From Christiangramia crocea (GTDB lineage Bacteria > Bacteroidota > Bacteroidia > Flavobacteriales > Flavobacteriaceae): DNA of 64,000 bases. The position numbers were made by a program, and so were the translations under genes. How positions within the stretch are numbered: the stretch's first letter is position 1; each line of letters starts with the position of its first letter. The DNA is taken from NCBI RefSeq assembly GCF_022410465.1, contig NZ_JAJSON010000025.1, positions 186,001 to 250,000 of the forward strand, written 5' to 3'. Positions 1-7,570 of this stretch are shown here, one piece after another. The notes under the pieces are model-generated. The model did not search any database and had not been told where the DNA came from. It saw nothing but the letters and a program-made list of their open reading frames with translations.

Positions 1-99
1 ATCCGGAATTCTTCAGCCCTGAATAAACGAATGATGAATATTGTAAAAGAAAGGCTTCAGGCCAATATTCAGCTTTTAGAACGCGACCTGGCGTACTAA
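1..99 (+). CDS. C-terminal end of an unidentified protein (partial)
   Basis: An open frame runs in from the left edge and stops with TAA at 97-99. It encodes only the last 32 residues, a charged and probably helical tail ending in ERDLAY. This is too little to name a family. The end overlaps the convergent DUF3307 gene by 24 bases, which is acceptable in such compact DNA. It could in principle be chance, but the frame is open from the first base and has normal codon use. Confidence 0.45.
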   Translation: MRNSSALNKRMMNIVKERLQANIQLLERDLAY

Positions 100-807
100 A
101 AAACCTATCAGGATAGTAATGGTAAAGCTCATAAGGGTTCCTATGAGCACGTACTCGGTTTGCTTTCTGGCACCAGTTTCAGATTTATCGCTGAAACGCA
201 GAATTGATTTTGCTGCGATCAAAAACCCTATTGCCGAAAAATTGAGGGTAAGTATAAAGGTTAGAACTAAAACCCTTTCAAAAATTCCAATATATCTGCC
301 GGCAGCATCCAGACTGTTTCGCCTAAGATCATCTTCTACTTCGTTTTGCCATCTCTGGGTTGCTTTCCCTATAAGGAAACCGGCAGGAAAAATTATAACC
401 AGATAACCTATGAGTATTGCCATTATGGTTTCCGAACTTAGCAGATCAGATAGATATGGGATTATACTCTGAAAATTAGATGTGATCCAGAGCCAGGCCA
501 GGACTATCGCAAAGAGATGCAGAATCTGGTCTGATAAAAATATTTTCAGACTGTCCCGGTGGAACTGTAGTTTCCATAGGTCAGTAAAAAAGTGCGTGAA
601 GCTTATAAAAACAGCCACATACCAGTACTCTATCCTCATCAGGAAAATAAGGGTAAGCACCCCGGCAATTATCGCATGCAGGTAAAGGAATTTAGATTTT
701 GCTTTATGTCTTCGCTTGTGCTGAACCCATCTGGTAGGCTGTATCACAAAATCAGTGATCACATGGGCAAGCAATAATTGTAAGAGAATGAGTATACTAT
801 TTTCCAT
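76..807 (-). CDS. DUF3307 family integral membrane protein
   Basis: This is a polytopic membrane protein of about 243 residues, recognised as DUF3307 from the N-terminal pattern AHVITDFVIQP and the spaced His/Asp pairs in its first four membrane helices. Roughly seven hydrophobic segments are visible. His and Asp sit four residues apart in HVITD, HFFTD and DQILH, which could form a metal site inside the membrane; that is inference. The function of the family is not established. I chose the ATG at 807 (MENSILILL); an in-frame ATG at 822 would add five residues and lengthen the overlap with satD from 11 to 26 bases. It is co-transcribed behind the SatD gene, and the pairing suggests a joint function. 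Confidence 0.8.
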   Translation of the reverse strand: MENSILILLQLLLAHVITDFVIQPTRWVQHKRRHKAKSKFLYLHAIIAGVLTLIFLMRIEYWYVAVFISFTHFFTDLWKLQFHRDSLKIFLSDQILHLFAIVLAWLWITSNFQSIIPYLSDLLSSETIMAILIGYLVIIFPAGFLIGKATQRWQNEVEDDLRRNSLDAAGRYIGIFERVLVLTFILTLNFSAIGFLIAAKSILRFSDKSETGARKQTEYVLIGTLMSFTITILIGFLVRQVAF

Positions 808-1468
808 TAGAGAAATGTTCATTTATTACGTTCCTATAACGCTGTAACAAAACGTCGATTGCATCCCACCCCGCCGCTTTTTTTCTCTGGTTGACGGCAG
901 ACTGACTAATCCCCAGTTCAGTAGCAATTTCAGTTTCCTTGAATCCTTTCAAAAGATAATAAATTACTTCGGCAGATGCAGTACTCCATTTATCAGATAT
1001 AGTATCAAAAAGTAAAAATGAGGTATCAAACTCTTCATTTATATTATCTGAAGGAGTCTTAAGCTTTAATTTGCGATTTTCTTTTTTGATTTCATCCAGG
1101 GTTCTCCCTGAAAACTGAAAAGCCTGACCATTGGATTCCAGAATTGAATCCCTTTGAAAGTCGTAGGTGCCAATACCAATTGCCAGTCTTAGATCGGCCA
1201 CCCGTTTAAAGGCCTTATTGCTTTCACTATCATTAAGGTGCAGCCTGTTAATCGCCGTCTTTATTCGCAATGCAAAAAGCAGCGCTTCTTCAGGAGAATA
1301 AACTATCCCCTGAAAACTATCTCCCCTGTAGATCTTGAACTCAGAGTTGGGTTTAGTGAGCCGTTCCAGCTCCCTGAATTCCTTATTTAGGGTAGTAATG
1401 GTTTTCTCCAGCAATTCCTTTGGATAACTGGAAGAAGACAATAGATCGGCTGAAATAACTGCTATCAT
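797..1468 (-). CDS. SatD family protein with C-terminal helix-turn-helix
   Basis: The protein has 223 residues and resembles the SatD family. It has two parts. Residues 1-130 have an alpha/beta pattern like a class III nucleotidyl cyclase core: Asp8 in strand one (VISADLLSS), Asp50 in RGDSF, then RLAIGIGTYD and GQAFQFSGR, with Gln118 and Arg122 where cyclases carry Asn and Arg. Residues 173-201 form a helix-turn-helix (TEIATELGISQSAVNQR). It is the first gene of an operon with the DUF3307 gene, which it overlaps. A TATATTTG box lies four bases before the ATG, and CTTATAAG palindromes lie just upstream, so autoregulation is plausible. The cyclase resemblance is my own reading; catalytic activity is not shown and the Asn to Gln change may mean a binding role only. 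Confidence 0.75.
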   Translation of the reverse strand: MIAVISADLLSSSSYPKELLEKTITTLNKEFRELERLTKPNSEFKIYRGDSFQGIVYSPEEALLFALRIKTAINRLHLNDSESNKAFKRVADLRLAIGIGTYDFQRDSILESNGQAFQFSGRTLDEIKKENRKLKLKTPSDNINEEFDTSFLLFDTISDKWSTASAEVIYYLLKGFKETEIATELGISQSAVNQRKKAAGWDAIDVLLQRYRNVINEHFSNGK

Positions 1469-1472
1469 ACTT

Positions 1473-1480
1473 CAAATATA
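1473..1480 (-). promoter_or_regulatory. Probable -7 promoter element for satD
   Basis: The minus strand reads TATATTTG, a perfect match to the Bacteroidota -7 consensus TAnnTTTG, ending four bases before the satD ATG. No TTG is found at the usual -33 distance; the CTTATAAG repeats occupy that place. Transcription would start at or next to the start codon. Confidence 0.4.
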
Positions 1481-1496
1481 CAAAAATAAGTTTAAA

Positions 1497-1620
1497 ACCT
1501 TATAAGTATACCTTATAAGTCTTAAGGCTTATTTAATATAAATATAAGCTTATAACCTTATTTAAAGTTTTCATATTAAATATTTCCTAAATCTTAGCTA
1601 AGCCGATAAAGCTTATTTAA
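1497..1620. repeat. CTTATAAG / GCTTATTTAA repeat cluster upstream of satD
   Basis: ACCTTATAAG occurs at 1497-1506 and again at 1510-1519, a spacing of 13 bases; each contains the perfect palindrome CTTATAAG. Related copies follow: AAGGCTTATTTAA at 1524-1536, AAGCTTATAACC at about 1546-1557, CCTTATTTAAA at about 1556-1566 and AAAGCTTATTTAA at 1608-1620. They fill the divergent gap between satD and the Gre-like gene and look like binding sites for a dimeric regulator, perhaps the SatD helix-turn-helix itself. The function is inferred. Confidence 0.5.
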
Positions 1621-1650
1621 TTTTAGAATTCTAATGAGAAAAATTAAAAA

Positions 1651-2103
1651 ATGGTAGCTAATAAAGAAGAATTATTTTTCAAATGTCTGGATGTGGTGAA
1701 CAGGCAGATTGATAAATATCAAAATGAAATGGATCAGATAAAGGAATCCATGGAGAATAATGATGCTCATACAGATTATGACGAAGATGATAGTAAAGGC
1801 CAACTCCTTGGAGATTTTGAAAAATATGCCGAATATCTGGATAACTCCAGGAAAATGAAGGAGAAGTTAAGCCGAATAGATCAAAAGCATTACAGTGAGC
1901 AGATCGATTTTGGAAGCATTGTGGAAACTTCTGAAAATTATTATTTCATTTCAGTTGCCGTGGGCAAGATTGTCTTAGATGAAGGCAGTACTGTATTTGC
2001 CATTTCAACCGAAGCCCCTATCTATCAGGAAATGAAAGGTAAAAAAGCCGGAGACAGTTTCACCTTTAACGGCAAGGAACATAAGATCCTGGAAGTTCAC
2101 TAA
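1651..2103 (+). CDS. GreA/GreB-like transcription factor family protein
   Basis: A protein of 150 residues with the layout of the Gre family. The first 85 residues are helical and charged with an acidic tip (HTDYDEDDSKG), as in the coiled coil that enters the RNA polymerase secondary channel. Residues 86-150 resemble the FKBP-like C-terminal domain: IDFGSIVETSENYYFISVA, then ISTEAPIYQEMKGKKAGDSF and a final strand. Known Gre factors rescue backtracked polymerase. Whether this one does so, or acts like Rnk or DksA, cannot be told from sequence. It is divergent from satD and convergent with the pgpH-like gene, whose stop abuts its own. Confidence 0.7.
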   Translation: MVANKEELFFKCLDVVNRQIDKYQNEMDQIKESMENNDAHTDYDEDDSKGQLLGDFEKYAEYLDNSRKMKEKLSRIDQKHYSEQIDFGSIVETSENYYFISVAVGKIVLDEGSTVFAISTEAPIYQEMKGKKAGDSFTFNGKEHKILEVH

Positions 2104-4149
2104 TCACTCAGGGTATTCAATTCGTAAATGGTAAATGTTCTTGAGCTTGCGCTTAAGTATTTTTTTCACCATCTGAATTTCCTTGAAGGTAATATTCGAG
2201 TTTAGGAACTGACCCTCTTCCATTTGTTTATCAATGATCTTTTCTACAAAATTATCAATAAGTACAGCGGTTGGTTCCTTTAAACTCTTACTTGCCGCCT
2301 CAACACTGTCACACATCATCAAAATAGCGGTTTCCTTACTGAAAGGGATAGGCCCTGGGTACCTGAAGTCTTCGGAAGGTGCATTTTCATTGATCTCTTT
2401 TTCCTTCATATAGAAATAATACACGGTAGTAGTTCCATGATGGGTCCTTATAAAATCTATTACCCTGTCTGGGAGATTGTTCTTTTTAGCAATCTCTATT
2501 CCTTTAATAACATGCTCAATAATTATCTGGGCACTTTCGCGTGGAGACAGTTCATCGTGAGAATTGACTGAAGTGGTCTGGTTTTCGGTAAAATAAGTAG
2601 GGTTATGCATTTTCCCAATATCATGATAAAGGGCCCCTACCCTGGCAAGCATCGCATTTGCATTTATCTCATTTGCCGCTGCCTCGGCAAGATTAGCAAC
2701 ATTCAGGCTATGATGAAAGGTTCCGGGAGCCTTTTCTGCAAGCTCTTTCAATAATTTAGAATTGGTATCTGACAGCTCAAGAAGAGACATATCGCTTACC
2801 ATTCCAAAAATCTTCTCATAGACATAAATCAGCGGCTGAACAAAAAGAGTTGCCAGGCCTCCCAGAATAAAGGTCAGGAAGATCTCTGGTTTCATATCAT
2901 TTATATCACCTTCCTGAATCACAGTGAACGCAAAATAGGCTACTATATAGACAAGGGTAATCTGTCCAACCGAAATGAAAAGGTTTGCTCTTTTATATAG
3001 CTCACTCACTGTTAGTATCGTAACTATACCTGCAATGATCTGAAGGAACATATATTCATAACTGTTGGGCACAATGAAGCCCAGTAACAACACCGTAATA
3101 ACATGAGTGAACAAGCCTAACCGGGCATCAAAGAAAGCCTTTAACGTGAGCGGAAGTATACACAAAGGCACTACATATACATAGTCTATGTTGAAGTTAA
3201 CTACCAAAGTGGTAAGCATCACCATAAAAATGATATTGAAGAATATGAATGTGACCTTTACGTTATTCTCAAAAACATGGGAGCGATATTTTCTCATGAA
3301 GAGAAGCAACATCAGTAATGCCAGTGCCACCAGGGCACTATAACCTACAATTATCCAGTTATAATTAGACTGGCTCCAAACCTGGGACTCGTATTCGGCC
3401 TTCAGGGAACGCAGGATGTGGTATTTGTTCCCTTCAACCACTTCACCTTTAGCTATAATACGACTCCCCTGCTCGATGATCCCCCGTGTATAGGATATGT
3501 TATTTAGTTTACTCTCAAGTTCTTTCTGGGTAAGGTTATTATTGAAAGTGACATTTGGTTCAACCGAATTGAAAAAGACTTCCAGTAACTCAGTTTTAAA
3601 AGATGAGAAACCGGCATTAGAAATCTGGTCACTTAAAAAACTTCTGATCTCACCCTGTTTTAAAATTCTCCGGTAGGCAACTTCGGAAGCTTCGTTTCCT
3701 TTCAGTAAATAGACCAGCTGATCAGGTTCCAGTCTTTCACTCTCCTGTAGCAAGCCAAATTCATAAATTTTATCTACTGTCTCTTCAATAAAATCATCAA
3801 TGATTGTTTCGTATACATTCAATGTAGAATCAGCAAAAACATTCTGAACTTCCACCAAGGCATCTTCTTTTACTTTGTCCGGTTTTTCAGTATCAAAGTT
3901 ATAATAAGGGATATGAGAGCCTGTAATATCCTGTTTTTCAGCTGCAATCTCCTCATCGGTCTTCAGAATGGCAAAATCAAAGGGCGCATATAGATTTTCA
4001 TACTGCCATGGTTTTCCTTTAGGGATATCATATTTGAATTTGCCTCCTTTTGGAAGAAGGTAAACGATTAAAACTGAGGTAAGCACAAACAGGAAAACCT
4101 TGTAAAAAAGCGCCTGATTTTTGTATAGCTTATTAATGAAATCGCTCAT
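2104..4149 (-). CDS. pgpH: 7TM receptor-HD family protein, PgpH-type cyclic dinucleotide phosphodiesterase
   Basis: A membrane-bound HD-domain phosphodiesterase of 681 residues. One N-terminal helix (about 14-33) is followed by an external domain (about 40-260) of the 7TMR-HDED type, seven membrane helices (about 265-445), and a cytoplasmic HD domain (about 470-680). The metal-binding motif is clear: HHSLNVANLAEAAA (His479-His480) and HDIGK at 509-513, with a later THHGTT. In Listeria, PgpH degrades cyclic di-AMP, and this architecture is the same, so that activity is likely here. It is a single-gene unit between a convergent Gre-like gene and the divergent thiolase. Confidence is high for family, moderate for substrate. 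Confidence 0.88.
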   Translation of the reverse strand: MSDFINKLYKNQALFYKVFLFVLTSVLIVYLLPKGGKFKYDIPKGKPWQYENLYAPFDFAILKTDEEIAAEKQDITGSHIPYYNFDTEKPDKVKEDALVEVQNVFADSTLNVYETIIDDFIEETVDKIYEFGLLQESERLEPDQLVYLLKGNEASEVAYRRILKQGEIRSFLSDQISNAGFSSFKTELLEVFFNSVEPNVTFNNNLTQKELESKLNNISYTRGIIEQGSRIIAKGEVVEGNKYHILRSLKAEYESQVWSQSNYNWIIVGYSALVALALLMLLLFMRKYRSHVFENNVKVTFIFFNIIFMVMLTTLVVNFNIDYVYVVPLCILPLTLKAFFDARLGLFTHVITVLLLGFIVPNSYEYMFLQIIAGIVTILTVSELYKRANLFISVGQITLVYIVAYFAFTVIQEGDINDMKPEIFLTFILGGLATLFVQPLIYVYEKIFGMVSDMSLLELSDTNSKLLKELAEKAPGTFHHSLNVANLAEAAANEINANAMLARVGALYHDIGKMHNPTYFTENQTTSVNSHDELSPRESAQIIIEHVIKGIEIAKKNNLPDRVIDFIRTHHGTTTVYYFYMKEKEINENAPSEDFRYPGPIPFSKETAILMMCDSVEAASKSLKEPTAVLIDNFVEKIIDKQMEEGQFLNSNITFKEIQMVKKILKRKLKNIYHLRIEYPE

Positions 4150-4259
4150 AAATGTTCAGGTAATGCTCAAATGTAGTAAAAATAGGTCTGAATAAGCTTA
4201 GGTTATTTAATTCCTTATAAAATCACTAACTTCGCAACACCTCAATTAATAAAACTTAG

Positions 4260-5444
4260 ATGATGAATAAAGAAGTAGTAATAGTAAGCGCCGCAAGGAC
4301 TCCAATTGGCAGTTTTTTAGGTAGTTTATCTACAATTCCTGCTACAAAATTAGGGTCTGTTGCGATTAAAGGCGCCCTTGAAAAAATCAATCTGAAACCA
4401 GAGATGGTAGAGGAAGTACTGATGGGTAATGTGGTCCAGGCTGGTGTTGGGCAGGCTCCTGCCAGACAGGCCGCTTTGGATGCTGGAATACCTGATACGG
4501 TTCCCTGTACTACCGTGAATAAGGTTTGCGCCAGTGGAATGAAAGCCGTTATGCAGGGTGCACAATCTATCATGTTGGGAGACACCTCTATTGTTGTAGC
4601 CGGCGGCATGGAAAACATGAGCCTTATTCCGCATTATTTGTATTTAAGAAAAGGACAAAAATTTGGTCCCGCCAGCATGGAAGATGGGATGCAGAAAGAT
4701 GGGCTTGTAGATGCTTATGATCATAATGCGATGGGAGTTTGTGCTGATCTTTGTGCAAGCGAGCATAATTTCTCCAGGGAAGATCAGGATAAATTCGCTA
4801 TCCAGTCTTACGAAAGATCTGCTAAGGCTTGGAAAGAAGGCAAATTCGATAATGAAGTTGTACCAGTAGAAGTACCACAAAGAAAAGGCGATCCGATAAT
4901 CGTTAAGGAGGATGAAGAATACAAGAATGTTCGCATGGATAAGATCTCTTCTTTAAGACCGGCATTCTCCAAAGAAGGTACAGTTACAGCTGCCAATGCC
5001 TCAACCATTAACGATGGCGCAGGCGCCATGGTATTGATGAGCAGGGAAAAGGCGGATGAGCTTGGTATTAAACCCCTGGCAACTATTAGAAGTTATGCTG
5101 ATGCTGCTACCGAACCAAAATGGTTCACTATCGCACCATCCAAAGCGCTGCCGAAAGCAATCGCAAAAGCAGAAATTAAAATGGAAGAAGTTGATTTCTT
5201 TGAATTTAATGAAGCCTTTTCTGTGGTTGGTCTGGCTAATATGAAGATTTTAGGATTAAGCGATAAGAATACAAATGTAAATGGTGGTGCCGTTTCTCTT
5301 GGCCACCCTCTTGGTTGCAGTGGTGTAAGGATACTTATAACCCTGCTAAATGTTCTTGAACAGAATAATGCAAAAATAGGTGCTGCTGCGATCTGTAATG
5401 GAGGTGGCGGAGCATCGGCAATGGTAATAGAACGTAATGCCTAA
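4260..5444 (+). CDS. Acetyl-CoA C-acyltransferase (thiolase)
   Basis: A thiolase of 394 residues, the usual length for this family. It condenses or cleaves acyl-CoA: acetyl-CoA acetyltransferase if biosynthetic, 3-ketoacyl-CoA thiolase if degradative. Key residues are present: the nucleophile Cys90 in VNKVCASGMKA, the GGMENMS motif, NEAFSVVG, the histidine in GGAVSLGHPLGCSG, and the second cysteine in AICNGGGGASAM. Two ATG codons stand in tandem at 4260 and 4263; either could be used. The AtoB-like short-chain type seems most likely. The NlpC/P60 gene follows 16 bases later and may be co-transcribed without sharing its job. Confidence 0.9.
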   Translation: MMNKEVVIVSAARTPIGSFLGSLSTIPATKLGSVAIKGALEKINLKPEMVEEVLMGNVVQAGVGQAPARQAALDAGIPDTVPCTTVNKVCASGMKAVMQGAQSIMLGDTSIVVAGGMENMSLIPHYLYLRKGQKFGPASMEDGMQKDGLVDAYDHNAMGVCADLCASEHNFSREDQDKFAIQSYERSAKAWKEGKFDNEVVPVEVPQRKGDPIIVKEDEEYKNVRMDKISSLRPAFSKEGTVTAANASTINDGAGAMVLMSREKADELGIKPLATIRSYADAATEPKWFTIAPSKALPKAIAKAEIKMEEVDFFEFNEAFSVVGLANMKILGLSDKNTNVNGGAVSLGHPLGCSGVRILITLLNVLEQNNAKIGAAAICNGGGGASAMVIERNA

Positions 5445-5460
5445 ATTTGAATAGAAGTTA

Positions 5461-6213
5461 ATGCAATACGGTATTTGCCATTTAAGTATAGTACCGCTAA
5501 GAGCCTCGTCATCTCATGAAAGTGAAATGACTTCCCAGCTCTTATATGGTGAACACTTCAAAATCCTGGAAGAACGGGCCCAATGGAGCCGGATAAGGAA
5601 TGCATTTGATGGATTTGAAGCCTGGATAGACAAAAAGCAATACAGGAAAATCGAGGAGGAAGAATATTATTCCCTTGAAGATACTGATTATCAGCTTTCT
5701 TCAGACCTTATAGAATATGTTACCGATAACAGTGGTCTGCTAATGCCAGTAGCTCTGGGCTCGGTGGTGAATTTCAGCCAGAAGCTGGCTCATAAATTCG
5801 AAGGACATCTCACAGAACCGCAACGTGGTACAAAGGATAAAATAGTAGATACTGCCCTGCTATATCTTAATTCACCTCATATCTGGGGAGGAAAATCACC
5901 TTTTGGAATAGATTGTAGTGGATTCACTCAAATGGTCTATAAACTAAACGGTGAAAGAATAAAACGAAGTGCTGCCGAACAGGCCAAACAGGGTGAGGCT
6001 TTGAGTTTTATTGAAGAGAGCGAGCCTGGCGATCTAGCTTTTTTTGATGACAACGAAGGTGTTATCAACCATGTGGGGATCATCATGCAGGATAATTATA
6101 TAATTCACGTAGATGGCAAAGTTAGGATAGACCGTATAGATCATTCGGGAATATTCAGTGCCGAATTACGCAAGCATACTCATAAACTTAGAGTAATCAA
6201 GAAGATCATTTAA
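5461..6213 (+). CDS. NlpC/P60 family cell-wall peptidase (C40) with SH3-like N-terminus
   Basis: A 250-residue C40 cysteine peptidase, close to the dipeptidyl-peptidase VI type that cuts gamma-D-glutamyl bonds in wall peptides. Residues 1-65 look like a bacterial SH3 domain and residues 80-115 a second linker or SH3 unit. The catalytic domain begins near 125, with Cys152 in GIDCSGFTQMVY, His204 in NHVGIIM and His216 in IIHVDGK. No signal peptide is visible, which fits a cytosolic role in recycling imported muropeptides. It starts 16 bases after the thiolase and ends before a strong two-way terminator. Confidence 0.85.
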   Translation: MQYGICHLSIVPLRASSSHESEMTSQLLYGEHFKILEERAQWSRIRNAFDGFEAWIDKKQYRKIEEEEYYSLEDTDYQLSSDLIEYVTDNSGLLMPVALGSVVNFSQKLAHKFEGHLTEPQRGTKDKIVDTALLYLNSPHIWGGKSPFGIDCSGFTQMVYKLNGERIKRSAAEQAKQGEALSFIEESEPGDLAFFDDNEGVINHVGIIMQDNYIIHVDGKVRIDRIDHSGIFSAELRKHTHKLRVIKKII

Positions 6214-6243
6214 TTATTCTAGACTACCATAAGTATTATAATT

Positions 6244-6276
6244 AAAAAACCCCGCTGAATCATCAGCGGGGTTTTT
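6244..6276. terminator. Bidirectional terminator between the NlpC/P60 and TPR genes
   Basis: A perfect 9-bp stem CCCCGCTGA / TCAGCGGGG (6250-6258 with 6263-6271) and a 4-base loop is flanked by A-run and T-run, so it can stop transcription on both strands of this convergent pair. Confidence 0.9.
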
Positions 6277-6306
6277 AGTATATCTATTAGTAAGATTAAT
6301 TACTAA

Positions 6307-7545
6307 TTACTGATTAAGCTTAGCTTTCATTTCCTCTACCTTTTCCTGATTTCCAAGATTCGAGTAAATATTCATTGCAGTCTTTATTGCATCTGTATTA
6401 TTAGGCTCAATCTCAATGGCCTTTTCAAGAATTGGAACTACTTCTTTATAAAGTTCTTTTCTATCGGCGTCCAATTCCTCGTAACGTTCACTATCGGCTT
6501 TACTCATTCCAAGACCATTCATCTCGTCGATAATTTCTCTTTCCTTGGCCAGGATAGCTGCTACCTTATTGATTCTGGCATTATTCATTTCTTCATCAAT
6601 AGCAAGGGCTTTATTGTAAAATTCTACAGCCTTTTCATTATCCCCTATTTCAGCGTACATCAGGCCAATGTTATTCATGGTATCTGCATCATTTGGGTCC
6701 TTTTCGGCAAGTTCTTCAAGTAAGGTTCTTGCTTTATCTTTTTCACCCATCTGATAGTACATATTAGCTTCAGCTTTCAGCAGGCTCATATCCTCAGGAT
6801 TTGTAGCTTTTGCTTTATCCATAGCTGCTATAGCCTTGTCATAATCTTTCTGACTGATATATATACGGGCTATAAGTTGTGCTATATCACCTTTCTTAGA
6901 AGGAATTTTCCTTACAGAAGGTTCTTTATACTCATCTGTCTTAACCATAAGATCTCTTTGCTCCTTAGAGCCAAAAACTTCAACTTCACCAGTTTCAGCA
7001 TTTACGGCTACGAATTCCTTTCCGGAACCGTCATAATCCATCTCGTTAAGCATCTCAAGATATTCAACAGCCTTGGTATAATCCTGTGCCTGCACAAGGT
7101 TATTGGCAGCATAATAAAGATAAATTGTATCCTGCTTACTTAGTTCATAACTTGTATAAAGCTTTTCTGCTGCAGACGCAAAATCTTCCTTGTTCTGGTC
7201 ATCTATAGCGCTTTGAATAAGATTATTTTTCAAAGCCATTAAGCTTTCTGTAGCATCCTCATTTCCCATTTCAGCGGCTTTCTGAAATGCCTCCGCCGCA
7301 ATTTTAAGATCTGCTGCTGAAGAATTTCCGCTTCCCATATAGGCTTTACCTTTATAGAAGTAGAAATTCTCTGTCCATTTGTCGTTAAGTTCTCCTAGGT
7401 TTTGTTCTGCTATCTTAAGCTGGGCTTTTGCTTCTGCATAATTACCATCATCAATGGCGTCTTCTGCATTTTTTACTTGATCTTTCTGGGCAAAAGCTGT
7501 CATAGAAAGAAGCGACAGACCCAGCATAATAATATTCGTTCTCAT
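6307..7545 (-). CDS. Secreted tetratricopeptide-repeat protein
   Basis: A 412-residue protein with a signal peptide (MRTNIIMLGLSLLSMTAFA, then Q) and a solenoid of TPR helices throughout. The clearest repeats are at about 255-320 (AEKDPNDADTMNNIGLMYAE followed by GDNEKAVEFYNKALAIDE), and another near the C-terminus around 360-410. TPR domains bind other proteins, so a periplasmic or surface scaffold is likely; the exact partner is unknown. It lies 25 bases downstream of gyrA on the same strand and is probably read through from it. Confidence 0.8.
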   Translation of the reverse strand: MRTNIIMLGLSLLSMTAFAQKDQVKNAEDAIDDGNYAEAKAQLKIAEQNLGELNDKWTENFYFYKGKAYMGSGNSSAADLKIAAEAFQKAAEMGNEDATESLMALKNNLIQSAIDDQNKEDFASAAEKLYTSYELSKQDTIYLYYAANNLVQAQDYTKAVEYLEMLNEMDYDGSGKEFVAVNAETGEVEVFGSKEQRDLMVKTDEYKEPSVRKIPSKKGDIAQLIARIYISQKDYDKAIAAMDKAKATNPEDMSLLKAEANMYYQMGEKDKARTLLEELAEKDPNDADTMNNIGLMYAEIGDNEKAVEFYNKALAIDEEMNNARINKVAAILAKEREIIDEMNGLGMSKADSERYEELDADRKELYKEVVPILEKAIEIEPNNTDAIKTAMNIYSNLGNQEKVEEMKAKLNQ

Positions 7546-7570
7546 TGTTGTTTTGGTTTAAGTATATTTT

